Shown piece by piece: positions 35,039 to 44,298 of a stretch of DNA of 64,000 nucleotides. Location of the stretch: contig NZ_QEYE01000007.1 in NCBI RefSeq assembly GCF_003122205.1, forward strand, positions 1 through 64,000, written 5' to 3'. This stretch comes from Maritimibacter sp. 55A14. GTDB lineage: Bacteria > Pseudomonadota > Alphaproteobacteria > Rhodobacterales > Rhodobacteraceae. Position 1 is the stretch's first letter, and each line of letters begins with the position of its first letter. The notes under the pieces were generated by a model, which had not been told where the DNA came from, ran no database searches, and saw only the letters and a program-made list of their open reading frames with translations. Made by a program: the position numbers and the translations under genes.

Positions 35039-36085
35039 TCAATCGAGAAGGCCCGTTGCCGGGTTCTCGGCGACTTCCACGTCGTCATAATAGCGCTGTG
35101 CCTGCGCCATCGAGCGGTGCAGGCTCAGCCGCATCGCCGCCTGTATGGGCGCGCCGTCCAGCGCCGCCTGGGTCAGGAAGCCCGACCGCAACCCGTGCGG
35201 CGTGGCGTAATCCGCGGGCAGGCCCGCCGCGACCAGCCGGCGGCGCAGGATCTGGTAGACCGCGTCGGGCGACAGGCCGCGGTCCAGCACCCGGTCGGCT
35301 TTGCTGATGGCGCGGAAAAGCGGCCCGCCGTCGATCCCGCCCGCGTCGATCCAGGCCACCACAAGGCGCGCGGCGCGGCCCTTGAGCACCAGTCGCGGCG
35401 TCTGGCCCGCGCGGGTGGTCTTGGTCTCCAGCAGGCTCAGCCTGATCAGGCCGCGTGCCTCGAACTCCTCCAGCCCGACATCCTCGCGTCGCAGCGAAAC
35501 GATCTCGGACCGGCGGCGGCCGCCGGAGGCCCAGCCGAGCGCCAGGATCGCCCGATCCCGCGTACCGCGCAGCGACGGGCCGCAGGCCACCAGCAGCGCC
35601 TCCAGCACGTCGCGGGTGACGGGGTGGCCGGATTTCGGGGCCGGGGGCCTTGCCGCCGCGCGCCGGGCCTTGGCGCGGGCCTGACGGACCAGCGGGGCCT
35701 CGAACGGGCTGGCCAGGTCCTTCATCGCGTGGAAGGCCCGCCAGCTTGCGATGCGCCGGTCGAGCGTGGCGGGCGCCGGGCAGGCGAGCGACTTGCGCAG
35801 CCCCGCCGCGATCAGCCCCTCGGCGGTGATCCGTGCGGGATCCTGCGGGTCGGCGTCGGTCAGGTCGCGGGCGTGGTCGAGGATGAAGCGCAGCGCCACC
35901 GGCTCGGCCTCCGGCCAGGCGGGCGCGGCCCCGAGAGACATGCGTTTCCAGGCGGTGATATAGACTAGGTCGCGCTCGTAGGCGCGCAGCGTGTTGGCCG
36001 GGGTGCCGCGAATATAGAGATCGGTCAGCGCGGCCTCGTCGGCCTCGGTCAGCGCGGGCAGGGGGGACGGACGGATCAGGGGCAT
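35039..36085 (-). CDS. tyrosine recombinase/site-specific integrase
   Basis: 348 aa. N-terminal core-binding SAM-like domain (residues about 1-150; 'TPANTLRAYERDLVYITAWK'), then the catalytic domain with 'ASGGRRRSEIVSL' (first Arg), 'HGLRSGFLTQAAL' (His-x2-Arg), 'LSLHRSMAQAQRYYDD' (His and the nucleophilic Tyr near the end). It is XerC/D-like in size and probably resolves plasmid multimers or moves cassettes. It faces the parAB terminator and is divergent from the toxin-antitoxin genes. A target (dif/attachment) site was not identified. Confidence 0.9.
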   Translation of the reverse strand: MPLIRPSPLPALTEADEAALTDLYIRGTPANTLRAYERDLVYITAWKRMSLGAAPAWPEAEPVALRFILDHARDLTDADPQDPARITAEGLIAAGLRKSLACPAPATLDRRIASWRAFHAMKDLASPFEAPLVRQARAKARRAAARPPAPKSGHPVTRDVLEALLVACGPSLRGTRDRAILALGWASGGRRRSEIVSLRREDVGLEEFEARGLIRLSLLETKTTRAGQTPRLVLKGRAARLVVAWIDAGGIDGGPLFRAISKADRVLDRGLSPDAVYQILRRRLVAAGLPADYATPHGLRSGFLTQAALDGAPIQAAMRLSLHRSMAQAQRYYDDVEVAENPATGLLD

Positions 36086-36109
36086 GACGGGGTATCTTGA
36101 TTAAAATGA

Positions 36110-36804
<695 letters not shown>

Positions 36805-36909
36805 CAGGCGTCCCATGCCGGAAATCTGGCCGTAAACGAGGCGTAAATCAAGAGACATGATAACGGAACCTTATCATGTTTAAAAGCATTCCCCAGAAAA
36901 CCCTTTGGT

Positions 36910-36939
36910 ACTGTGCAAAACGCGCATATTTTGCGCAGT
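36910..36939. promoter_or_regulatory. inverted repeat abutting the DUF1612 gene start
   Basis: Arms ACTGTGCAAAA and TTTTGCGCAGT, 11 bp with one mismatch and an 8-nt centre, ending one base before the ATG at 36940. Looks like a repressor operator; the gene beside it encodes an HTH protein that could bind it. Confidence 0.6.
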
Positions 36940-38001
36940 ATGGTTGATGACCCCGAATTTGAACACGGCCATTTCGAACCCGGCCCCTATGATCCCGCGC
37001 CGGGGGACGAGGATGATCTGTGGTTTCTGCCCGGTCGGCTGGACATCGGGGCGCGCGCGGCGGAGAGACCGGCGGCGCCCGTTGCCGACCCGGCGGCATG
37101 GGCCACGGCGGAGGCCGGGCTGGCGGGACCGCTGGCGCGGCTCGCGGCGCGGCTGGGCGCATTGGATGAACGTCTGCGCCGTGCGCCCGAGGGCTGGCGG
37201 CAGCGGCTGGCGCTGATCGAGGCGGCGGAACTGAGCTGGCTCGACGGCCAGCGCGTCGGGACGGAGCGGCTGGCACTCTGGCTGGCGTTGCGCACCGGCA
37301 TCACCGGCGACGATGACCGGGCGCTTGTCCGGGCCGGCTGGGCCGCGCGGAGGCTTCAGGGCGGGCCGCCGCCCGAGGCCGAATCGGCGGCGGCGATGAC
37401 GGCTTTCCTGGGCCGAGTGGACAGCTCCTCAGCGGCGGAAGACGGGCTCAGGGGACAATTGGCGGACTGGTGCGGACGGATGCGCGAGGCCGGGGCGCTG
37501 CACCCGGTCAGCCGCGCGGCCTTCGGCTATCACCTGTGGCCGCTGGCGGGGCTCGCCGGGCCGGGCCGGGATGGCGGGGGCGAGGCCGCCGTCGCCGCGG
37601 CGCGGCTGGCGGTTGAGGGGCTGCCGGGCGGGGCGGTTTTCCTGCCGCTGGCGCAGGGCGGGGCAGGGGGGCTGCGGCCCGGCGGGCCGATGCCCGACCG
37701 TCTGGCGCGCTGGATCGCGGGGGCCGATCAGGCGGTGCTGGCCGCGCTGCGGCGTCTCGACGGGCTGGAGGATTGGGAGAGGCGCGCCGAGGCCGCGCTG
37801 GCGGGCCGGTCGGGCCGGACGCCGGGGCGGCTTGTGGCGCTGATGGCGGGCTGGCCGCTGGTTTCCGCCGCGATGGCAGAGGCCGAAACGGGGGCCAGCC
37901 GCGCCGCCGTGCAGCGCAATCTTTCATGGATGGAAAATGCAGGCCTGATCCGCGAGGTCACGGGGCAGGCACGCTACAGATTCTGGACGGCGAAGCTTTG
38001 A
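36940..38001 (+). CDS. DUF1612 / helix-turn-helix protein (RHE_PE00001-like)
   Basis: 353 aa from ATG 36940; an in-frame GTG at 36913 is the alternative and would place the operator inside the gene. An acidic N-terminus is followed by 'GPLARLAARLGALDERLRRAP' and 'GWRQRLALIEAAELSWLDGQRV', typical of the DUF1612 proteins found on rhizobial and roseobacter plasmids. The C-terminal 80 residues include an HTH: 'GASRAAVQRNLSWMENAGLIREVTG' (given for orientation, residues about 320-345). Probably a DNA-binding regulator of replicon maintenance or of itself. No ribosome-binding site is evident before ATG 36940. Converges with the flavoprotein gene, 6 bp away. Confidence 0.7.
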   Translation: MVDDPEFEHGHFEPGPYDPAPGDEDDLWFLPGRLDIGARAAERPAAPVADPAAWATAEAGLAGPLARLAARLGALDERLRRAPEGWRQRLALIEAAELSWLDGQRVGTERLALWLALRTGITGDDDRALVRAGWAARRLQGGPPPEAESAAAMTAFLGRVDSSSAAEDGLRGQLADWCGRMREAGALHPVSRAAFGYHLWPLAGLAGPGRDGGGEAAVAAARLAVEGLPGGAVFLPLAQGGAGGLRPGGPMPDRLARWIAGADQAVLAALRRLDGLEDWERRAEAALAGRSGRTPGRLVALMAGWPLVSAAMAEAETGASRAAVQRNLSWMENAGLIREVTGQARYRFWTAKL

Positions 38002-38007
38002 GGCCGG

Positions 38008-39489
38008 TCAGAGCGCGGCGCGCGCGGCGGTGCCCTTCTTGCCGCGCTTCTTCGGCTTGGCCTCGAACTCCTCGTGATAGGAGCGCTCCACGTTCACGTC
38101 CCAGACATCGTTCTGTTCGCCCACGATATTGCGCGCGGCAAACATCGCCGTCAGCATCGAATGATCCTGGTTGTTGTAACGGTGCAGCCCGTTGCGGCCC
38201 ACGGTCTGGAAATTCTCCAGCCGCTTGAGCCATTCGGCCACGGTGTCGAGAGCTTCCTTGTAGGCGCCGTCATAGACCGGATAGGCCTTGGGCTGCCGGA
38301 TGATGGCGGAGCCGATCACGTCCTCGGCCTTGGCCAGGCCAAGCTCTTCCAGCTCGCGGCCGGCGAGATCCTGCAGGTCGGCATCCGAGGTTTCCCACAG
38401 ATCGTCGCCATGCTGGCAGAAATACTCCATCCCGATCGAGGCGGTGTCCTGGCGCGGCAGCATCTCGGCCGACCAGGCGCGGAAATTCTGGATCCGGCCG
38501 ACCTTCACCTTCGGGCTGTGGACATAGATCCAGTTGTCCGGGAACGGGTCGGCATGGTCGAGGATCAGCGTCACGATCAGGAAGTCGCGGTATTTCAGCC
38601 GGTCCGCGGCGTCGATGATTTCCTGCGGCGGGGGCGGGTCGAAGGCGTGGATCAGGTCGCGCACGGCCATGGAGTTGATGAACTCCTCGCCCTCGACGCG
38701 CTCGATCCCTTCGTCGGTTCCGTCCTCGCCCCATCTGCGGATATCGACGGATTTCACGCGCATTGAGTCGCGGTTCACCTTGACCACTTCGGAGCGCATC
38801 TGCACGACGCCGCCCTTTTCGCGGATCAGGTCGCGCGTGCGTTCCCACATCATGCCGGGGCCCAGCCGCGGATACTGGAATTCCTCGATCAGGCTGGCGG
38901 TGTCGTTGGAGCCGGAGATCGCGTTCCAGACCGCCTTGGCCAGCGACAAGTTTTTGATGCGCTGCGCGGCCCAGTCGGCGCGGATCTGCGACGGCGGGAT
39001 GCCCCAGACCTTTTCGGTGTAGGAGCGGAAGAAATGCATGTAGAGCCGCCCGCCGAACCGGTTGATGACCCATTCCTCGAACGTGTCTTCCTGGGCTTTC
39101 GGGCGCAGCTTCCATTTGATGTAGCTGCCGATGATCCGGTAGGTCTCATACGGGCCGATATTGGCCAGCGCGTTGAAGATGCGCAGCGGGTAGTCGTAGA
39201 ATCGCCCCTTGTAGAAGATGCGGCTGAGCCGCCGGACGGTGATGAAATCGTCGCCCAGCACCTCATGCCACATGGCCTCCACCTCGCGAACCTTGGTGAA
39301 GAACCGGTGACCGCCGATATCGAATCGGTATCCGTTGCTGGTTTCGGTGCGTGCGATGCCGCCGACCATGTCCGAACCCTCGAACACGAGCGGGCGGTGC
39401 TCGTCGCTGCGTTTCTGCAATTCATAGGCGGCCGTGAGCCCCGCGGGACCACCGCCGATCACAACGACTGGAAGTAACTCTTTTTCCAA
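38008..39489 (-). CDS. FAD-dependent oxidoreductase, UDP-galactopyranose-mutase-like (1)
   Basis: 493 aa if TTG 39489 (GGGACGGG upstream) is the start; TTG 39531 would add 14 residues. 'VVVIGGGPAGLTAAYELQKR' at the N-terminus is the FAD dinucleotide fold, then 'FEGSDMVGGIARTETSNGY' and 'DIGGHRFFTK' as in UDP-galactopyranose mutase and its NAD(P)-binding relatives in glycan clusters; 'PAYPVYDGAYKE'-like 'KAYPVYDGAYKEAL' is near the C-terminus. It would isomerise or oxidise a nucleotide sugar, perhaps to a furanose. Lys/Arg-rich tail. A paralog lies at 55998-57446. Confidence 0.8.
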   Translation of the reverse strand: MEKELLPVVVIGGGPAGLTAAYELQKRSDEHRPLVFEGSDMVGGIARTETSNGYRFDIGGHRFFTKVREVEAMWHEVLGDDFITVRRLSRIFYKGRFYDYPLRIFNALANIGPYETYRIIGSYIKWKLRPKAQEDTFEEWVINRFGGRLYMHFFRSYTEKVWGIPPSQIRADWAAQRIKNLSLAKAVWNAISGSNDTASLIEEFQYPRLGPGMMWERTRDLIREKGGVVQMRSEVVKVNRDSMRVKSVDIRRWGEDGTDEGIERVEGEEFINSMAVRDLIHAFDPPPPQEIIDAADRLKYRDFLIVTLILDHADPFPDNWIYVHSPKVKVGRIQNFRAWSAEMLPRQDTASIGMEYFCQHGDDLWETSDADLQDLAGRELEELGLAKAEDVIGSAIIRQPKAYPVYDGAYKEALDTVAEWLKRLENFQTVGRNGLHRYNNQDHSMLTAMFAARNIVGEQNDVWDVNVERSYHEEFEAKPKKRGKKGTAARAAL

Positions 39490-39689
39490 TTTACCCGTCC
39501 CATACCACTTACCCCGCGTGTCACGATACAAGAGGATGTGATCGAATCACAATGATTCCGTGAAGTCTTGAAACCTACCCGCAGGATTGTTCGGGATGGC
39601 CTTCCCGAACGGCGCATCAGGCGGCGATTGGCGAAGGATGCGAAACGCCGGGCGCCCGGATTGTAGCGATATGGCCACGTTCGGGGGCC

Positions 39690-39755
39690 TCAGAAGGCTT
39701 CGACCGCGACCCGCGTGGCGTTGGCCATCAGGGTGAGGGTCAGGTTCCCGGTCCC
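39690..39755 (-). pseudogene. possible C-terminal remnant of a GMC-type oxidoreductase
   Basis: About 20 residues 'GTGNLTLTLMANATRV...' plus stop, overlapping the 3' end of the GT87-like gene in another frame. Many GMC flavoproteins end with an NPTLTIMALA-like block. Too short for certainty; the sequence between it and the next gene (39532-39689) has no gene. Confidence 0.25.
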
Positions 39756-41035
39756 GTGCCGCGGTTCAGCCGCAGGACGGTGGCGGCAACGGCGAGAAGG
39801 AAGGCGAAGGCCCCGATCATGGCGATGCGCGAGCCTGGGAATATATCCACCCCCGGCGCATGGAAGCCGGTGAAATCGGCCAGGTTTTCCGACCTCCAGA
39901 TCAGCGCGGCGCCGATCAGCGCGAGGATCAGCGCGCCGGGCCCCGCGCGCAGCAGGAGCGGCAGGACCACGACGATCAGAACGAAGTCGTAGATGTGCAG
40001 CGGTGAGATCGCGACGACGATCGCGGTGGCCAGTCCGAGCACCTGCCAGGCCTGCACCGCCGGATCGGCCGCGCGGCAAAGCCTGAGCGGCCCCGTGCAG
40101 GCCAGCACCATCGCCGCGAGGCTGAGCGCGGTGCCGATCAGGTTGCCGGTGTCATGGGCGAAAAGCTCCCACAGCGCCAGGCGCAGCCCGGTCATCGACT
40201 GCGGCAGGTTCGCGTTGTTGGCGAAGCCGTCATAGTTTGTGACGTTGTGCACGAAATCGAGGATCGCAGTCGGCGCGACGATGCTGGCGGGCACGGAAAG
40301 AAGCGCCGAGATCAGCATCGCGTAGAGCAGCACCCGGCGCGAGCGGGCGTCGAGCAGCAGCATCAGCACCGCTAATTGCAGGCCGATCTGCGGTTTGGTG
40401 AGCACCAGCGCCAGGCCCGCGGCCTCGGCCAAAGTATTGCCGTCGACCCGCGCGCGCAGCATCACGGCGATCCCGAACGTGGAGATCAGCGTGGTCTGCC
40501 CGACCGAATAGAGGATGCCGGTGGCCTCCAGCGTGGCAGTCAGGAACAGAAGCGCGCTGAAAATGGCGATGGCCGGGTTGACGCCTATGCGGTGGCGCAG
40601 CGCGTGTGCGGCGGCGGGAAAGGCGGTGATATAGGCCGTGCTGAGCAGGCTGCACGTCCCCAGGATCAGCGCGGTGTTGGCGACGTTCCAGACGACATTC
40701 GCCGCGCGCAGGTCGAGCAGGCCGAAGGGGATGGAGAGGATCCACCAGTTCGGCGGATAGACCCACATTTCGGGCTTGTGGCCCTCGTCGATCTTGTGGG
40801 CCGCGATCTGATGGTAGACTTCGTCATAGGGGTTGATCCCGTGCAGCCAGAGATCGCCCGCCGCCCAGATATAGCGGAAGTCATAGCCCGGCCGATCCGA
40901 CATCTGGTAGGTCTTGAAGAGCAGATAGGCCAGCGCCGCCGCGGCGATGCCCAGGCAGATAGTGCGGGCGATCCGGGTGGCACGGGACAGGGACGGGACG
41001 GCCGGCGCTGGGGCAAGCTTGTCGTCGGCCGGCAT
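39740..41035 (-). CDS. GT87-like (GT-C) integral-membrane glycosyltransferase
   Basis: 431 aa with about ten membrane helices. The first luminal/periplasmic loop has 'DRPGYDFRYIWAAGDLWLHGINPYDEVYH' (quoted only as landmarks: 'YDFRYIWAAG' and 'GINPYD'), the conserved acidic loop of the DUF2029/GT87 family. Such enzymes use polyprenyl-phosphate sugars at the outer face of the inner membrane. The ATG overlaps the stop of a 47-codon upstream frame (TGATG). Donors could come from the DPM1-like GT2 (58419) or the HAD-UbiA protein (44299). Confidence 0.75.
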   Translation of the reverse strand: MPADDKLAPAPAVPSLSRATRIARTICLGIAAAALAYLLFKTYQMSDRPGYDFRYIWAAGDLWLHGINPYDEVYHQIAAHKIDEGHKPEMWVYPPNWWILSIPFGLLDLRAANVVWNVANTALILGTCSLLSTAYITAFPAAAHALRHRIGVNPAIAIFSALLFLTATLEATGILYSVGQTTLISTFGIAVMLRARVDGNTLAEAAGLALVLTKPQIGLQLAVLMLLLDARSRRVLLYAMLISALLSVPASIVAPTAILDFVHNVTNYDGFANNANLPQSMTGLRLALWELFAHDTGNLIGTALSLAAMVLACTGPLRLCRAADPAVQAWQVLGLATAIVVAISPLHIYDFVLIVVVLPLLLRAGPGALILALIGAALIWRSENLADFTGFHAPGVDIFPGSRIAMIGAFAFLLAVAATVLRLNRGTGPGT

Positions 41036-41178
41036 CAGAAAGCCCCGCCGCAGAAGAACTCGGCCCGGCAGGGCAGGGTGGGTGATGCCGGCGCGCCCGC
41101 GACCGGAGCGGTGGCCTGCTTGGCGTGGCCGCCGGACATGTCAGCGTCGGTTGCGATGGAAAGCTGTGGCGTCTTCAT
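41035..41178 (-). CDS. possible small protein coupled to the GT87-like gene (47 aa)
   Basis: ATG 41178 with GAGAGCC upstream; begins 'MKTPQLSIATDADMSGGH' and ends with a Cys-containing 'LPCRAEFFCGGAF'. Its TGA overlaps the GT87-like ATG (TGATG), which suggests translational coupling. No recognised family; could be a real small protein or a translated leader. Confidence 0.35.
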   Translation of the reverse strand: MKTPQLSIATDADMSGGHAKQATAPVAGAPASPTLPCRAEFFCGGAF

Positions 41179-41522
41179 CGGCTCTCGTACCCAACAATCC
41201 AATTCAAGCTCGGGGTACTGATCCCCCGAGCAGCAGCATCGCCGCCAAGCGGCGCATCCTGCGCCCCGATCCTAGTCCAGATTACGATTTTGGTCGTCCG
41301 CTTTCGATGATTCCGTGCCCAAGCCACGGCATTTAGTGCGAAAATGCACCAATCCGGCGTGATTTTCTTCCTTTGCGAACGCCAAGCCGCCATGCTTGCG
41401 CCAGAGTGTTTGCGCATGCTCAACTGCGGCTGCCGAACCGGCTCTATTGGAAGTTGTTGCTGTAAAATTTCTTTCGTTTCTTGTTTGGGCCCGAACGGGG
41501 GCAAGTTTTCCTGGATGCCGCC
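41179..41522. other. divergent intergenic region
   Basis: 344 bp of lower GC between divergent membrane-glycosyltransferase genes. A hairpin CTCGGGG / CCCCGAG (41210-41231) is visible; promoters for both directions must lie here. No gene supported. Confidence 0.4.
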
Positions 41523-42860
41523 ATGATCGAATCCGTTGTAAAGAGATCCCCCGCATTGTCGCGTTTCGCGGGGTATCTGGCAATTGCGCTCATCCTGGCG
41601 GGCAGCCTTGCAGGGATCGAAATGCAGCGCGGGCTGGGCTTTTCTTTTTCTGCGATCTACGATGCGGGGCAGCGGGTGCTGGCCGGTGCAACCGCCGATC
41701 TCTACAATGCGGCGGCACCGATTGGGGGCGAGACCCCGCTGGGCCGCACGACCTATCCGGGTACGCCCCTGGCAAGCTTGCTTTTCACGCCGCTGGCGCA
41801 GTTCGAGCCCCGGCTGGCGATGACGCTCTACAAGCTCGCGGGCACTTTGTGCCTCTGGACGGGGTTGGTGCTGCTCTACCGGCACATGCGGCAGTTCGCC
41901 GGAGCCAGCCCGGCGGAGCGGAGCCACTTCTTTGCGACCTTCTTCGGCGCGGCGCTGATGTTTCAACCGCTCTGGGCGGTCTACGCTGTCGGCGGGTCCA
42001 ACATGTCCTTCGTGTTCCTGCTCTGCGTTGTCGGGCTGATCGGACATATGCGGGGGCGGTTCGCCGTCTCGGCCGCTTGTCTGACAATCGCGGGGCTGCT
42101 TCTTGCGCCGCTTCTACTGGCGCTCTTGCTGCCACTTGCGCTCGCGGGTGTGCGGTTCCGTTTGATTGCGGGCGCGATGATCGCCGGTTTCGCGTTGCTG
42201 TCGGTTCTGCTCTTCGGGATCGACGTCCATCTGAGCCTCGTGACGCGCATGGTTTATGAGTTCAGGCATCTCGAAATGCCCTATTTCAGCGGCAATCTCT
42301 TTACCTGGGTCGAGGTTATGTTGTTGTCGCGCGAGGACTATTTCACCTTGCACGACACGCCGCTGACCGTTGCCGCTTTCGCACTGGCTCTGCGGCTGGC
42401 CGCGGTGGCCGGGTTCGCGTGGCTATGCTTGGCGTTCCGCCGCCGCGCCGACCCGGCGGCTTGGCGGCACGCGGTTTTCCTGCTGGCGATCATGGCGCAG
42501 CCTATTCTGAGTGTGAGCGTCTCGGGCGAGCGGCTGGCAATCCTGTTTCTGCCTCTGACCTTGCTGCTGGCGGGTTGGCGGCAGTTGCCGCCGCTTGCAC
42601 GGGCGGCAGTCGTCTGCACCCTGGTGATGTCGCTTGCCCAGAATCCGCTGGTCGTGACCTGGGTCGTGGACCGTTTCGGTATGGAAAGCTGGGGAAACCT
42701 CTTTGCGGTTGCGGTCATGAAGGGGCTGCCGATGATCCTGACAGCCCTGACCTTTGCCGTGTGGGCGCGGCCTATTGCGGAAGTCTACGAGCGCCGCGTG
42801 GGGTTCCGGCAGATTGACATGGTTCCCGGAAAGGGTCCGACAAAAGGGAAGAATGCGTGA
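41523..42860 (+). CDS. GT87/DUF2029-like integral-membrane glycosyltransferase
   Basis: 445 aa from ATG 41523. Roughly ten membrane helices; 'FSFSAIYDAGQRVLAGATADLYN' near residues 40-62 is the acidic first loop (Asp in 'IYDAG') that in GT-C enzymes holds the metal/catalytic Asp, and 'RTTYPGTPLASLLFTPLAQF' follows as in DUF2029 proteins. It overlaps the ASST-like gene by 8 bp, so the pair is co-transcribed: glycosylation and sulfotransfer probably act on the same periplasmic acceptor. Specificity unknown. Confidence 0.65.
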   Translation: MIESVVKRSPALSRFAGYLAIALILAGSLAGIEMQRGLGFSFSAIYDAGQRVLAGATADLYNAAAPIGGETPLGRTTYPGTPLASLLFTPLAQFEPRLAMTLYKLAGTLCLWTGLVLLYRHMRQFAGASPAERSHFFATFFGAALMFQPLWAVYAVGGSNMSFVFLLCVVGLIGHMRGRFAVSAACLTIAGLLLAPLLLALLLPLALAGVRFRLIAGAMIAGFALLSVLLFGIDVHLSLVTRMVYEFRHLEMPYFSGNLFTWVEVMLLSREDYFTLHDTPLTVAAFALALRLAAVAGFAWLCLAFRRRADPAAWRHAVFLLAIMAQPILSVSVSGERLAILFLPLTLLLAGWRQLPPLARAAVVCTLVMSLAQNPLVVTWVVDRFGMESWGNLFAVAVMKGLPMILTALTFAVWARPIAEVYERRVGFRQIDMVPGKGPTKGKNA

Positions 42861-44181
42861 TATGAGTTTTTGGGAACGGATGTTTTTCATTCTCGGCTGC
42901 ATTGTGATCGCCTATGCCATCGGCGCGGCCACCGTGCATTTCCGGGTCTTTCCCTATCCGCAAATCCGCGAGGCGGTCGCCGCCCTGAAATACGAGACGG
43001 AACGGCTTCACTGGGGGCATTTCCGCTATGATCGCAAGGCGCCGGTGGAGCAGCACGATCCGCAGGTGATGATGCCGGGCCTGACACTTGTCAGTGGCTT
43101 CACCGACAGCGATGACAGGATCGTGCGCATCGTCGATGCGACCGGACGCGAAGTGTATCGATGGCGCATAAACTGGTCCGAACTCTGGCCCGATCCGCCG
43201 CATCTCGATCCCGAAGATATCGACGAGGGTCAGGAACATGTGCAGGGCGTGGCGCTGCTTCCCGATGGCGATCTGGTGTTCAATTACACCGAACGCGGCA
43301 TGTTCCGCCTGTCGCCATGTGGAGGGATCGTCTGGCGATTGCCGAAAGAGACGCATCATTCCCTGTATGTGGATGACGATGGCGATTTCTGGGTGCCCGG
43401 TCAGATCGCGCATCTCGAACGCAGTTCGGATTTTCCGGCACACAAGCCGTTTTTCCTCGAGTTCACGATCCTCGAGGTCTCGCCCGATGGCAAGATCCTG
43501 CGTGAGATATCGGTGCCCGAACTTCTGGAGAAGAACGGACTCAAGGCGCTGCTCTACCTCTCGACCATCGACAATTCCAATATGACAGTACGCGGTGACA
43601 CGCTGCATCTCAACGATGTGGAGGTGTTTCCCGAGACCCTGCCGGAGGGGATCTTCCGGCATGGCGACGTGATGATCTCGCTGCGCAATATCAACACGGT
43701 GCTGGTCTTCGATCCCGAGACGCTGAAGATTCGGTTCGTCAGCACCGGGCGGGTCCTGCGCCAGCACGATCCGGATTTTCTGGACGGCGACACGATCTCG
43801 ATCTTCGACAACAACAACCTGCTGGACGACTGGTTCGACAATTCCAGCGGTGAGCGGCTATCGCAGGGATTGCAGAGCCGGATCGCGGTTCTGGACGCGC
43901 GGCAGGACCGCGTGACGCGCGTCTTCGAGGGGCGGGGCGAGAGCCGCTTCTTCAGCGACATCATTGGCACGCACCAGTATCTGGACAACGGCAACATGCT
44001 GATCACCGAATCGCGCGCCGGACGGGCCTTCGAGGTGACTCCGGACGGGCGCCTTGTGTGGGAATATTTCAACATCATCGCACCCGGCACGCTTGGCGTG
44101 ATCGACGACGCGCAGCGACTGCCCCGGCGCTTCGACGCGGCGTTTTTTGAGGCGCGGAGGGCGGAATGCGCCGGAGAGTGA
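42853..44181 (+). CDS. arylsulfotransferase (ASST)-family membrane-anchored protein 2
   Basis: 442 aa from ATG 42853 (AGGGAAG upstream; ATG 42862 also possible). One N-terminal membrane helix (about 8-28), then a periplasmic propeller. Conserved blocks shared with 2191-3516: 'LLPDGDLVFNYTE', 'ETHHSLYVDDDGDFW', 'LHLNDVEVFP' (His-x-Asn-Asp), 'RQHDPDF' and 'IIGTHQYLDNGNMLITES'. These match the ASST family, where a His is transiently sulfated. Uniformly high-GC, unlike its paralog. Co-transcribed with the membrane glycosyltransferase at 41523. Confidence 0.78.
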   Translation: MRDMSFWERMFFILGCIVIAYAIGAATVHFRVFPYPQIREAVAALKYETERLHWGHFRYDRKAPVEQHDPQVMMPGLTLVSGFTDSDDRIVRIVDATGREVYRWRINWSELWPDPPHLDPEDIDEGQEHVQGVALLPDGDLVFNYTERGMFRLSPCGGIVWRLPKETHHSLYVDDDGDFWVPGQIAHLERSSDFPAHKPFFLEFTILEVSPDGKILREISVPELLEKNGLKALLYLSTIDNSNMTVRGDTLHLNDVEVFPETLPEGIFRHGDVMISLRNINTVLVFDPETLKIRFVSTGRVLRQHDPDFLDGDTISIFDNNNLLDDWFDNSSGERLSQGLQSRIAVLDARQDRVTRVFEGRGESRFFSDIIGTHQYLDNGNMLITESRAGRAFEVTPDGRLVWEYFNIIAPGTLGVIDDAQRLPRRFDAAFFEARRAECAGE

Positions 44182-44298
44182 TGTTGCGCAAACGCCCCGG
44201 AGCCTGCCCGAGGCAACCGGTACGCCGCACTCCGTGCTTGGTGATCGGGGCATGAGCGTGGTGTAGTTGGCCGGGTGGGGACGGCAGTGTGAGTGAGG

